From an uncultured Clostridia bacterium (lineage in GTDB: Bacteria > Bacillota > Clostridia > TANB77 > CAG-508), in NCBI GenBank assembly GCA_944387505.1, contig CALXFG010000016.1, positions 1 through 44,044 on the forward strand: a stretch of 44,044 bases of DNA. The letters run 5' to 3'. Within the stretch, counting starts at the first letter, position 1. Each line of letters starts with the position of its first letter. The notes under the pieces are model-generated. The model ran no database searches. It was not told the DNA's origin and saw only the letters and a list, made by a program, of their open reading frames with translations. The position numbers and the translations under genes are program-made. This document shows positions 25,346 through 34,394 of this stretch, piece after piece.

Positions 25346-27577
25346 TTAATTATTTTCACATTCCAAAAAAGCTAATAATGTTTTTATCGTTTTCTCACAA
25401 GAACTAATATACATCCTTTCATTTACAGTATGAAAATCTTCTATAATACTTCCAATAGAAATCATATCTAATCCTGTTATTCTTTGAGCAATACAACTAC
25501 ATTCTAATCCTCCATGTGTAATTTCAAAATCAGGATATTTTCCATTTACTTGATAATACATATTTGTATAAGTTTCTTTTAACTTTGAATTTTTATTAGG
25601 TATCCATGCTAAATCTTTGTAAACTTCTTCAGTTTTAAAACCATTATTTTTAGATATATGTTTATTTTCATTATTTTGCTCTTGCAATTCATTCTCTTCT
25701 ATACTTCTTAAAATTCCTGTTATTACGATTTTATTGTTTATGGTTTCTATCTTTCCTATATTTCCTGATGTAATGATGTTATTTTTGTTTGTAATCAAAC
25801 CTTGTTTTAAATTGATTATCTCTTCTATTATTTTTTTGCTATCTTCTGAAGAAAATGATATTTCATTATCTGCCTCATCTATTTGTATATGTATATGCTT
25901 TTCTTCTATATTGCTCTTTATCTTATTTTCTATGTCTTTAATATCTGTTTTTATAATACATTCACATGAAATTGCTATATCATTTTCTGAGTTACCTCCT
26001 GAAATTTGACAAATACATACATCCTTTTCAGCTTGTAACTTTTGTATTATCTTTGCCATCATGGAAATTGCATTTTTACTACTTCTCTCTATCTCCCATC
26101 CTGAATTTCCACCTTCTACACCACTAATTGTTATTTTATAAGATGGCATATTGGTAGTAATGTAGTTTCCTTCAAATACATATTGATTACAGATATCTGC
26201 ATCACAACCTATCACAATAGAATCATCTTTAGCATGATCTATATTAATTAATCTCTTTCCTTTCAATTTTGAATAATCAAAATTTTCTGCACCATGAAAA
26301 GTCGTTTCTTCTTCAGTTGTAAATAAACACTCTATATCTGGATGCTTTATTTTGCTACTTTCCAATATAAGTAACATGATAGCTAATCCAATTCCTTGGT
26401 CAGCTCCTAATGATGTATCTTTTGCTGATATCATATCACCATTTCTAACTATTTCAATTGGATCTGTATCAAAATCATGGTTGCTATTTTCTCTTTTTAC
26501 ACATACCATATCCATATGTGCCTGTAATATGATTGGCTCATTATTTTTCTTGTTACCAGATTTTTTTATCAAAACATTGTTACTTTTATCTCTATAACAT
26601 TCTAGATTATATTCTTTCGCAAATTCCTCTAAAAAATCAGCAAATTTCTTTTCTTTTCCTGAGTCTCTTGGTATTTGTGACAATTCATAAAATATTTCTA
26701 GAAATCTATTGGTTATTGATGTGTTATTCATAAGCTTCCTCCTTAATATTTTTTTATCGTCTACCTGAATATGTTTCTCTATTATTTTTACATTCCTATC
26801 TTGTAATTCGACTTCTAGATACACTCCATCCGGTATTCCCTGCATATCCACATTATCTGTTAATGACCCTACAATATAATACGTTTTTCCATCTTCCTCT
26901 AATTGTTTTGTCCAATGCTGATGTCCATTAAATATAGCAATAATATTTTCATCAAGTTTTATGATTTCCTTCACTTGTTTTCGATTACTCATTAATCCAT
27001 CTTCTGGATTTTTCTCAAACCAATAATTTCCTATTTGTCTATCTTCTGCTAAACCAAAATGGGTAAATATGATACAAGGCAATTGATTCTTTTCTAAATC
27101 TTCCTTCAGCCAAGCAATTTCTTTTTCTGACATACACTGTGCCTTATATATTCCACCATCATCTCCACCTAAATCTTCTCTAATATCTGTTGTTAGGATA
27201 ATAAAATGATAGCCTCTTAGGTTAAATGAAAATGTTGCATTTTGATAGCCCATGATTTCTTCCAGCTCTTTTCTAGAATTCATGGTTCGTAAATCATGAT
27301 TTCCCATTACTGAATAAAATGGGACTTGTATATTTTTTAATTTATTCCAAATATATGTATAATTTGTAATATCTATATCATGATTAAATGTATCTTCAAT
27401 CAAATCTCCTAAACAGATACTTACATCTGGTTTATCTTCATTTATTTTATTTATCAACTTATCTATCACTTCTACAGAATATTGTGTAAGTTTTCTACTT
27501 AAGTTAAAGTCTAATTTTTCTGGTCTTTTATCCAAATAATGTATATCTGAAAATATAATTAATCTACACTTATTCAT
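25346..27577 (-). CDS. In-frame fusion: metallophosphoesterase + PepD-type aminoacyl-histidine dipeptidase
   Basis: A continuous 743-residue frame. Residues 1-282 are a calcineurin-like phosphoesterase (FSDIHYLD, CLGDLIED, MGNHDLR, NGHQHW: the metal ligands are present). Residues 283-743 are a complete PepD/M20-type dipeptidase (LQAHMDMVCVK, SLGADQGIGLA, FTTEEETTFHGAENF, THGGLECSCIA) that starts MNNTSITNRFLEIFYELSQI. The junction DDKKILRRKLM is encoded by DNA holding AAGGAGG, 6 bases before the internal ATG at 26731. A stop codon between two former genes therefore seems lost, and PepD may also be made alone. The N-terminal start at 27577 follows AAAGGAGAATAATATC; an ATG at 27601 is less likely. 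Confidence 0.9.
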   Translation of the reverse strand: MNKCRLIIFSDIHYLDKRPEKLDFNLSRKLTQYSVEVIDKLINKINEDKPDVSICLGDLIEDTFNHDIDITNYTYIWNKLKNIQVPFYSVMGNHDLRTMNSRKELEEIMGYQNATFSFNLRGYHFIILTTDIREDLGGDDGGIYKAQCMSEKEIAWLKEDLEKNQLPCIIFTHFGLAEDRQIGNYWFEKNPEDGLMSNRKQVKEIIKLDENIIAIFNGHQHWTKQLEEDGKTYYIVGSLTDNVDMQGIPDGVYLEVELQDRNVKIIEKHIQVDDKKILRRKLMNNTSITNRFLEIFYELSQIPRDSGKEKKFADFLEEFAKEYNLECYRDKSNNVLIKKSGNKKNNEPIILQAHMDMVCVKRENSNHDFDTDPIEIVRNGDMISAKDTSLGADQGIGLAIMLLILESSKIKHPDIECLFTTEEETTFHGAENFDYSKLKGKRLINIDHAKDDSIVIGCDADICNQYVFEGNYITTNMPSYKITISGVEGGNSGWEIERSSKNAISMMAKIIQKLQAEKDVCICQISGGNSENDIAISCECIIKTDIKDIENKIKSNIEEKHIHIQIDEADNEISFSSEDSKKIIEEIINLKQGLITNKNNIITSGNIGKIETINNKIVITGILRSIEENELQEQNNENKHISKNNGFKTEEVYKDLAWIPNKNSKLKETYTNMYYQVNGKYPDFEITHGGLECSCIAQRITGLDMISIGSIIEDFHTVNERMYISSCEKTIKTLLAFLECENN
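26729..26745 (-). promoter_or_regulatory. Embedded ribosome binding site at the fusion junction
   Basis: The minus strand reads AAGGAGGAAGCTTATG inside the open frame, an ideal Shine-Dalgarno and spacing for independent PepD translation from 26731 (461 residues, a usual PepD length). Confidence 0.82.
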
Positions 27578-27607
27578 GATATTATTCTCCTTTCCATACA
27601 ATATAAT

Positions 27608-28126
27608 TTATTGCAAGTAATTATATTTTTCACTCACAATTTTATAAAGTTCTTTGGCACCATTACTTAATTCTTTTTCATCTACTTCACCAATTTTATA
27701 TCTTTCATACCCTAAACACTTGTCAGGCTCTGCTATGGCTAATTCTCCACTTTTTAAAGTTCCTTTATATACTAAATATACCCAAGGCTGTTCTTTATCA
27801 TATCTATTGTCAAATGTAGTAGCATATGTTGATGTTATAAATTCTCCTATTTCTATATTTGCTTTTGTTCCAACCTCTTCTATAATTTCTCTATCCAAGG
27901 CAGTTCTAAAATCAATGTCCTCTTCTTTTACTCTTCCACCAATTGTTTCTAATTTGAATCTCTCATCTCTACAACCTGGTCCCCTTCTTTGAAAAATAAT
28001 TTTATTGTTTTCATCAAAAGCATATACAATTACTGCTACTTTATAATCTCTTGATATGTTATTGTTATCTTTTAGAATTTCTTTTAATTCTTGCACATCT
28101 TTTACTTCTGGAATATATAATTGCAT
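27608..28126 (-). CDS. Nudix hydrolase
   Basis: A 172-residue Nudix protein. The box GGRVKEEDIDFRTALDREII then EEVG is one residue longer than canonical, with R79-E80 and E83-E84 in place. KIIFQRRGPGCRDERFKLET resembles nucleotide-sugar or dNTP-type Nudix enzymes. GGAGGATTAAA precedes the ATG. It lies 30 bp before the phosphoesterase-PepD fusion, probably cotranscribed. The substrate is unknown. Confidence 0.82.
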   Translation of the reverse strand: MQLYIPEVKDVQELKEILKDNNNISRDYKVAVIVYAFDENNKIIFQRRGPGCRDERFKLETIGGRVKEEDIDFRTALDREIIEEVGTKANIEIGEFITSTYATTFDNRYDKEQPWVYLVYKGTLKSGELAIAEPDKCLGYERYKIGEVDEKELSNGAKELYKIVSEKYNYLQ

Positions 28127-28213
28127 TTTAATCCTCCATATTTAGTATGCTACTTTTTATATGAACTCTCTATAATATACTTTTTATTTGCACTTGAATT
28201 CTATCATATAAAG

Positions 28214-28248
28214 ACAAAAAAAGGAAGTGTTCTTTATAACACTTCCTT
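28214..28248 (-). terminator. Intrinsic terminator of the nitroreductase gene
   Basis: AAGGAAGTGTT (28221-28231) pairs perfectly with AACACTTCCTT (28238-28248); TTTTTTTG follows on the minus strand. Confidence 0.92.
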
Positions 28249-28270
28249 ACAAATTTGCTAAATTATATAT

Positions 28271-28837
28271 CTACTTATTATCATATGTATTAAAATGTAC
28301 GGTTTCTTTATAACTTCTTAATTCTTTATTTGGAATTTCTTCTGTATCATCTTTATATCCTAAAGATAATAATGCTACCAATTCTATATTATCCGGTAAG
28401 TTTAATATTTCTCTAGAAATTTTTTTGTCTTCTACATGTTTTTCATGATATAAAAAACAACTTAAAACACAAGCACCAATACCAAAGCTTTCAGCTGCTA
28501 ATATCATATTTTCAATAGATAAAGCAGAGCTTAATATATATTCTTTATATTTAGGGTCATTGTCCTTATTGGCTAATACTGCAATAATAACAGGAGCATC
28601 TTTTATAAATTGTCTATCTTCATATTGTAATGCCAATTGTTCTTTAATCTTTTGATCTTCTATAACAATATATTCCGTCACTTGGCAATCCGGTTTTGGG
28701 TTACCTCCAAATGGTGCATTTCTTCCACAATTTATGATTGTTTCTATTATATCTTTAGGTATTTTTTTATTTACATATTTTCTGTGACTTCTTCTATTTG
28801 TGATTAGATTAATTATTTCACTATTAGCTTTTTCCAT
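28271..28837 (-). CDS. Nitroreductase-family flavoprotein
   Basis: A 188-residue FMN-dependent oxidoreductase. The N-terminal LITNRRSHRKYVNKKIPKDI is the FMN-binding RRSxR motif; NCGRNAPFGGNPKPD, SSALSIENMILAAESFGIGA and LVALLSLGYKDD follow the family pattern. The physiological acceptor is unknown. The ribosome site is AAAGGAGATAAAAAATTT. It ends in its own terminator and begins 23 bp after the DinD-like gene. Confidence 0.88.
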   Translation of the reverse strand: MEKANSEIINLITNRRSHRKYVNKKIPKDIIETIINCGRNAPFGGNPKPDCQVTEYIVIEDQKIKEQLALQYEDRQFIKDAPVIIAVLANKDNDPKYKEYILSSALSIENMILAAESFGIGACVLSCFLYHEKHVEDKKISREILNLPDNIELVALLSLGYKDDTEEIPNKELRSYKETVHFNTYDNK

Positions 28838-28859
28838 AAATTTTTTATCTCCTTTTTCA

Positions 28860-29735
28860 CTATTTTTTTGTATTATTTTTACTTTCTAACTTTTTATTGT
28901 CATCTAAATACTGATAATCTAATTGATTATTACTACTAATAACGGACTCGCCAAGTTTTTGTTCTAAATCGTCACGAGCGGTTTTAGCAACTTCTCCTCC
29001 TGCTTTTGCAATTTTTCTATTTGCTTTCAATCCTTGTGGTTTATGTTTTTTTGCAAGTTCACGAGTCGCAATTTCTCCTAAATCAGTAAAAGCTACTTCA
29101 ACATCTGTCATATTATCTCTTAGAGATTCTTTTCTAATATTTTTATAAGTTTTATACTCTGATGCTTTCATCCCTGACCATGTCTTATATATATCATTTG
29201 TTAGAAGTGCATATTCATAATTTCCTTTAATTCCATTTTCTTTCCATATATCTGTTAATTTTTTTCTATCTAATATTCCTTTCAGTCTAGCTTCAATCCA
29301 TTTATCGGAATATCCTTTATTCCTATAATAATCAATCGCTCTATTAATAGCAATTTCTGGGTCAAAAACTTCATCTATTCTTTCTTTTCCCATTTGAGCT
29401 AGCCATAATTTAAATGGTTCTGCTTTTGAACTTGGTACAGATTCTATTAATCTTAAAATTCCTTGTGTATCTAGTGTATCAGTTGCATAACTTTTTCCAT
29501 CTTTCGATTTTAATTTCAGTTGTCGACACTTTGTCGATATCTCACTTTTTTCTTCATCTGTCATTCTCTTTTTTAGTCGATACCAGTAATCATTTGGATT
29601 TTTGCTATCTGTCAATACTTTAATAACATCAACCACACTAAAAAAATATTCTTCTTTTTCGGCATCCCATACACTTCTTATCTCTTTTCCTTCAAAAAGA
29701 TTTGAAATTGTCTCTAATTTATTATTACCTGACAT
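28860..29735 (-). CDS. dinD: DinD-like / Bro-N domain DNA-damage-inducible protein
   Basis: A 291-residue protein with an N-terminal Bro-N/antirepressor-like domain (RSVWDAEKEEYFFSVVDVIK, then LTDSKNPNDYWYRLKKRM) and a C-terminal half (ARLKGILDRKKLTDIWKENG, then IATRELAKKHKPQGL) typical of DinD. DinD is reported in E. coli to be SOS-induced and to modulate RecA filaments; whether this holds here is unknown. The promoter overlaps a plausible LexA/DinR box, which supports damage control. AAAAGGAGATAAT precedes the ATG. It could have come from a phage but shows no other phage neighbours. Confidence 0.87.
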   Translation of the reverse strand: MSGNNKLETISNLFEGKEIRSVWDAEKEEYFFSVVDVIKVLTDSKNPNDYWYRLKKRMTDEEKSEISTKCRQLKLKSKDGKSYATDTLDTQGILRLIESVPSSKAEPFKLWLAQMGKERIDEVFDPEIAINRAIDYYRNKGYSDKWIEARLKGILDRKKLTDIWKENGIKGNYEYALLTNDIYKTWSGMKASEYKTYKNIRKESLRDNMTDVEVAFTDLGEIATRELAKKHKPQGLKANRKIAKAGGEVAKTARDDLEQKLGESVISSNNQLDYQYLDDNKKLESKNNTKK

Positions 29736-29776
29736 ATTATCTCCTTTTAAATTTTAATGATTATTTACTTTTTGTC

Positions 29777-29816
29777 CGAACATTTGTATTGTATCATGTT
29801 ATCTGAATATATTCAA
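29777..29816 (-). promoter_or_regulatory. dinD promoter with half-degenerate LexA/DinR box
   Basis: On the minus strand TTGAAT (29811-29816), 17-bp spacer, TACAAT (29788-29793). Overlapping the -10 box is ACAAATGTTCG, a perfect right part of the Gram-positive SOS box (CGAAC-N4-GTTCG type); the left part, AATAC, is degenerate. The match fits the DinD product. Confidence 0.65.
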
Positions 29817-29867
29817 TCCTTTTTACAAAATTTGTAAAATATTTTTATATGTTGTTTTCTCCTATAA

Positions 29868-29904
29868 AGAAAAGACAAGATGTTCAATACTATCTTGCCT
29901 TTTT
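29868..29904 (-). terminator. Terminator of the large surface protein gene
   Basis: AAGACAAGAT (29872-29881) pairs with ATCTTGCCTT (29892-29901) with one mismatch, followed by TTTTCTTT on the minus strand, just after the stop at 29910. Confidence 0.7.
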
Positions 29905-29909
29905 GCTGA

Positions 29910-32900
29910 TTAATTTTTAGAATTTCTAAATAAATTTCTTTTTTTATTTATATAAAATATACTTATTAAAATACCTACCACAACAATGATAATTAAAATG
30001 ATTTTACTCCATGCGGTTTTTGGAGATGTTTCTTCTACTGTAATATCTGGTTCTTTTGCATTGATTATTTTACCTTGATCTTGTATTAATGTTTCTTCTG
30101 TTATCTCTTCTTCTTTCTGATCTTCTTCTGAAGTTAGTATTTCATCTGATGTCTCTTCTACTTTTTCTTCCTCATCTAGTGTTAGTGTTTCTTCTGCCTT
30201 CTCTTCTGACTCTTCTGACTTTTGTCCTTCATCTGGTGTTGATGTTTGTTCTGGCTTTTGCTCTGGTTTTTGTCCTCCATCTGGTGTCGGTGTTTGCTCT
30301 GGTTTTTGCTCTGGTCTTTGCCCTTCATCTGGATTTGGTTTTTGTTCTGGTATCTTATCTGGTTCTTCCTCTTCATCTGGATCTTCTGGTAGTGTTTCTT
30401 CTGGCTTTTGCTCTGGCTTTTCTTCTTCATCTGGCGTTGGTTGTTCATCTGGCATCTCTTCTGGCTTTTCTTCCTCTCCTGGATTTGGTATTTCATCCGG
30501 TTTTCCTTCTGGCTTTTCCTCTTCGTCTGGAGTTGGCTTTTCTTCTGGTTTCTGCTCTGGTTTTTGCTCTTCATCTGGATTTTCTGGTAGTGTTTCATCT
30601 GGTATCTCTTCTGGTTTCTCTTCTTCATTTGGTGGTGTTTCACTTTCTTCTTCCTGCGTTGTATCTTCAAACAAATTAATCATAGTTGCTGTAATAAAGT
30701 CTCTACCATCTCCATAGTTTTCCGTTGCTACTAACTTTACATATTTAGATTTAATAACTTCATCAAATACAACCATTTTTGAATCAGGACTATCTGCCCA
30801 ATTTGTTATTGTAGCAACATCAGTCCAAGTTTTCCCATCCATACTCACTAATATTTGTCCTTCTTTAATTCTACCATTATTTCCAATCTGTCTTGGTACA
30901 TATTCTAATGCTGATATATATTTTGGTTCATCTAATTCTATTACAATATATCTTTCTGAATCATCTCCATTCCAACTACTATGCCACATCGTATGGATAT
31001 TACCATCAATTGCATTTTGCGCTCCCTCATTAGGTCCTAGCTCTTCGCTAGATACTTGGAAAATAGATAAATGATCAATAGAAATATATTTTTGTGTATC
31101 TAATTGGTTATCTTCTGTAAAACTAAATGTTAATTCATCACTAGGTAAAGATACTCCTGTTGCTCCTGTCCTTACAGTAACTGTCTTATCACCTGTTAAA
31201 TCTGGTATTTGCTCTTTAAAAGATGTCCAAGTATCATTTTCAGTATATTTCCATTCCATAAGATCCGTAGCACCAATGATTTTATTTTCAAGGTCATTAT
31301 TGTAAAGATTGGTTGGAATGGTTCCTTTTAAAATATCTATCCTATAAATATTCTCCTCTTCATAACCAGCTCCAACAATATGCACTAAAATATCATTTTC
31401 AGCTGTAATACTTTCTATTTCCTCATTTGTTAATTGTACTTTGTGTTCATGTACTTGAGTCCATGTTTCTTGATTATTCAAACTATATTCCCAAGCAACA
31501 CCCACTCCTTCAAATCTGCTACCAAGTACAATTGCTCCAGCATTCTCTCCGTCAAATGAGAAAGTAGCAAGTTCTGTATCTACATTTCCTAATAAATAAT
31601 TTGCAACTTCACGTACTGCTACTTCTTGTATTGTTTCATTACTTGTAACTTGTGTTGCTTCTGTCAATGTTTTTGTTAACAATACATTAAATGCTACCAT
31701 ATATTCTGTTTCTTTTATTGATGGCTCGATTAGTTTTAATAAGTCATGCATTGGAAGTGGATAGTATTTTAAACTAGTTGCTATTTCTTGTGCAAGCATA
31801 TATTTTTCTTCATCTGTTTTTGTATCATCAGTTGTATATAAATTTACTAATCCATGCCAAGCATCGAAGTTAAGTGGTTGCACTTCAATCGTTTTTCTAT
31901 ATATATTGTATAATTCTTCTTTATTGCCTTTATAGGTATTTACAAGTAATAAAATTTTTTCTGATTTCTCATAATTGTCAAAATCATTTAAAGCGCCTTG
32001 TGCTAGTAAAACATAAGGTACAGGATATTGGCTAGCATAACTACCATTACCCCAACCATTTGGCATACGTATTGTCAATTTTTCTGTTTTTCCAGATTGT
32101 TGCCAACCAGAAATATCATTGTATAAATTCCAAATTCCATTTCCATTGCTATCTAAAGAATAATATATATATGCTGCATGACCTGGCTGACTTACTACGC
32201 TTGAAGGAACGCCATAAGATCCCCATATATTTGATCCTGTCTTTGAAAGTGCTCCACACACGCCACCTTCTTCAAAAACAATCCATAATTTCGGATAACC
32301 TGTTTGGTAGGTTATATTATATTTTGATAAATTATATTTTTGGTTCCATTTTTCGTAATTTGAAGGATCATAATACTCACTTTTAGAATACTCATAACCA
32401 AATGTATATTCTATATAACTATATGGATTTCTACTATCATATTCTGTCGTATATGCATTTAACCATTCAATTTCCTCATCATCTATAATATTATTCATAA
32501 CAAAACGCATTTCTTCAATTGTTAACGATTCAAATATTTTACTATCCAATTTTCCTTCTTGATGCATTTTCTTATAAATTTCATAACGAGTCACCGCATA
32601 AGAGTTGTTTGGGTCATTGGGGTTATTTGTCATTCCTCCTGCCCATAAGCCAACATCAGTTGAATGCGTTAAAGATAAACTAATCATCATTTTACGATAT
32701 AAATTTTTTAAAGCTGTTCCATTTGCAGTTATCTCTTCTTTATTTAAGTCATCTTTATATGTAGCATATAATTTAGAAAGAACTCTTAAAGATTCCATAT
32801 AACTACCATCTGGTTCTCCTCCAATAATATAAAGACGAAGATTATCTACATTGTTCATTAACCAAGAAATCACTTGATAATTCTCATCACTATATCTTAC

Positions 32901-33668
32901 AAATTGTTGTAATAAGTCATATCCCACATTTTTTACAAATTCTCTTTGTAGTAGTGCTATTTCAAATTCACCTGTTATCTCTTGATTAATCGAATATGTT
33001 TTAATCTTTTTATCATATTCTTCTACTGTTTTAATAAAATCAACTTCTGATGTATCTTCTACATAACTTTCTTTTATCAATTTAGCATCTGCATAAACAG
33101 TTTCATCATACCATGGAGACCAAAAATCACCAGGATATTCTTGGTTTTCATCAGCAACTAATTTTAAATAATTTGCGTCTTTGATATTTATTTTGATAAA
33201 TGGCGCTTCACTCCAACCATAAAGAATATCTGATTCATATCTTTCTTCCCAATAATCTCCATCAGCAGATGTATAGATATAAAATTTTGCTCCTGTATTA
33301 AAGTAGTCACTTTGCTCACTTGCATCAACACCAATATATGATGTAAAGTAATCATAATCATATTCCCTTAAATCATAAACGATTTCTGATGTTGCCCATG
33401 CACAGATTCCCTTTAAAAATGGCATTTTCTTTCCATTCACATTTAGGGTAATAAAATCGCTATCTTGGTTTTTATCTAAAAGAATAGAATAACCACTTTG
33501 AGCAAATGATTTTTCATTTAAATAAGAAATATTTGATAAATAAACATAATCAGGGTTTTCAGTTGTTTGTGATGTTACTGCATAACTACTTGTTACTGCT
33601 AATAAAATCATCATTATAGCCATCCCTAATATGAATAATGTTTTTCTTTTTACTTTTAGCATACTCAT
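29910..33668 (-). CDS. Secreted membrane-anchored NPCBM / transglutaminase-like / discoidin protein
   Basis: A 1252-residue exported protein. A signal peptide (about 1-30, ending SSYA) is followed by an NPCBM carbohydrate-binding domain (about 40-205). A long helical region leads to a transglutaminase-like core with C471 (GGVCGALSKTG), H497 (SQPGHAAY) and N517-D518 (WNLYNDISGW). Residues about 862-996 form an F5/8 discoidin domain (DGNIHTMWHSSWNGDD). About 190 residues of Pro/Glu-rich repeats (PEQKPEQTPTPDEGQ type, period about 14-15) make a wall-spanning stalk, then a membrane helix (IILIIIVVVGILISIFYI) and a basic tail end it. No LPXTG is visible, so anchoring is by the membrane. A role in glycan or mucin contact is likely; whether the core cuts or cross-links is open. 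Confidence 0.85.
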   Translation of the reverse strand: MSMLKVKRKTLFILGMAIMMILLAVTSSYAVTSQTTENPDYVYLSNISYLNEKSFAQSGYSILLDKNQDSDFITLNVNGKKMPFLKGICAWATSEIVYDLREYDYDYFTSYIGVDASEQSDYFNTGAKFYIYTSADGDYWEERYESDILYGWSEAPFIKINIKDANYLKLVADENQEYPGDFWSPWYDETVYADAKLIKESYVEDTSEVDFIKTVEEYDKKIKTYSINQEITGEFEIALLQREFVKNVGYDLLQQFVRYSDENYQVISWLMNNVDNLRLYIIGGEPDGSYMESLRVLSKLYATYKDDLNKEEITANGTALKNLYRKMMISLSLTHSTDVGLWAGGMTNNPNDPNNSYAVTRYEIYKKMHQEGKLDSKIFESLTIEEMRFVMNNIIDDEEIEWLNAYTTEYDSRNPYSYIEYTFGYEYSKSEYYDPSNYEKWNQKYNLSKYNITYQTGYPKLWIVFEEGGVCGALSKTGSNIWGSYGVPSSVVSQPGHAAYIYYSLDSNGNGIWNLYNDISGWQQSGKTEKLTIRMPNGWGNGSYASQYPVPYVLLAQGALNDFDNYEKSEKILLLVNTYKGNKEELYNIYRKTIEVQPLNFDAWHGLVNLYTTDDTKTDEEKYMLAQEIATSLKYYPLPMHDLLKLIEPSIKETEYMVAFNVLLTKTLTEATQVTSNETIQEVAVREVANYLLGNVDTELATFSFDGENAGAIVLGSRFEGVGVAWEYSLNNQETWTQVHEHKVQLTNEEIESITAENDILVHIVGAGYEEENIYRIDILKGTIPTNLYNNDLENKIIGATDLMEWKYTENDTWTSFKEQIPDLTGDKTVTVRTGATGVSLPSDELTFSFTEDNQLDTQKYISIDHLSIFQVSSEELGPNEGAQNAIDGNIHTMWHSSWNGDDSERYIVIELDEPKYISALEYVPRQIGNNGRIKEGQILVSMDGKTWTDVATITNWADSPDSKMVVFDEVIKSKYVKLVATENYGDGRDFITATMINLFEDTTQEEESETPPNEEEKPEEIPDETLPENPDEEQKPEQKPEEKPTPDEEEKPEGKPDEIPNPGEEEKPEEMPDEQPTPDEEEKPEQKPEETLPEDPDEEEEPDKIPEQKPNPDEGQRPEQKPEQTPTPDGGQKPEQKPEQTSTPDEGQKSEESEEKAEETLTLDEEEKVEETSDEILTSEEDQKEEEITEETLIQDQGKIINAKEPDITVEETSPKTAWSKIILIIIVVVGILISIFYINKKRNLFRNSKN
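30100..30640 (-). repeat. Coding tandem repeats for the Pro/Glu stalk
   Basis: Degenerate repeats of about 42-45 bp encode KPEQKPEQTPTPDEGQ-like units, at least ten in a row. Reading the other strand gives a long Leu/Phe/Val-rich frame that is only a shadow of this. Confidence 0.85.
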
Positions 33669-33801
33669 TATCGTATACCTCCTTTGTATAAATCACATCA
33701 TTCACATTGTATCATGTTTACATAATCGTTTTCAATATATTATCGTGTTTTTCTATTGTCAATATATTCCACTTTTATTTAAGTTTTCCAGGAAAATTAA
33801 C

Positions 33802-33849
33802 TGTCGGAAACTATTGTAAATAATACAATATTTCCGATAGTTTCCGACA
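33802..33849. repeat. 48-bp hairpin with 13-bp arms TGTCGGAAACTAT
   Basis: TGTCGGAAACTAT pairs with ATAGTTTCCGACA, and an inner ATTGTA/TACAAT stem sits in the loop. It lies about 130 bp upstream of the surface-protein start. It may be a REP-like element or a regulatory structure. Confidence 0.75.
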
Positions 33850-33891
33850 AGTATTTCTATAGAATTTTGTTATTTATTAGTTTCAGTTGTG

Positions 33892-34167
33892 CTATTTCCA
33901 AGTATTTTTAACTTCTCCTGTTGTTTCAACTGTTTTTGTTACCATTTCTTTTATTGGGTTATATGCTTGGTCTAATTTATTTTGCATTGATTCTTTTTCT
34001 TCTAATATTTTTTCTCTTTGCTTTTTTCATTTTCCCATTTATTATTTGCTATTTCTCTATCTCTTTTTAATTTATGATTGATTATATTCTTCAACTTCTC
34101 TATCTCTTTCTATTTTTATATTTTTTGCCTTTATAATGTTATTTCTTCTCTTTTCACTTCTTTTTTA
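33892..34167 (-). pseudogene. Decayed coiled-coil protein remnant
   Basis: Four overlapping reading-frame pieces on the minus strand join into a Lys/Glu-rich coiled coil: IKIERDREVEEYNQ, then HKLKRDREIANNKWENEKSK, then KILEEKESMQNKLDQAYNPI, ending TTGEVKNTWK with TAG at 33892-33894. At least three frameshifts separate them and no start is visible. Such tails occur in mobilisation and plasmid proteins, which fits the island, but I cannot assign a family. Confidence 0.6.
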
Positions 34168-34229
34168 ATATTACAATTTATAATTAAAATTGCTTTCATA
34201 AGCTATATCACAATTTTTTAAATTTTCAT

Positions 34230-34268
34230 AAAAAAAGAGCAATAATATAAAATATATTATCACTCTTT
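34230..34268 (-). terminator. Intrinsic terminator 2 at the end of the candidate RNA
   Basis: AAAGAG and CTCTTT close a stem with inner ATAATATA/TATATTAT-like pairing; TTTTTTT follows on the minus strand. Confidence 0.82.
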
Positions 34269-34365
34269 AATCGAGCTATATGAAGTTCTTCATATATAGT
34301 TAGGTCTATTACCTAAAAATTAGATTAATCTATACTAATATGATATGCTGATTTCTATATTTTAT

Positions 34366-34394
34366 GCAAAAAGAATAGGATTTCTCCTATTCTT
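34366..34394 (-). terminator. Intrinsic terminator 1 within the candidate RNA
   Basis: A perfect 10-bp stem AAGAATAGGA/TCCTATTCTT with GAAA loop (minus strand), followed by TTTTTG. Confidence 0.85.

Noticed and set aside
30089-30679. Leu/Phe-rich open frame on the plus strand
   Set aside because: It is the reverse reading of the Pro/Glu repeats of the surface protein and has no ribosome site.
33887-34081. Plus-strand 64-residue hydrophobic frame
   Set aside because: It lies over the decayed minus-strand coiled-coil gene and has no ribosome site.
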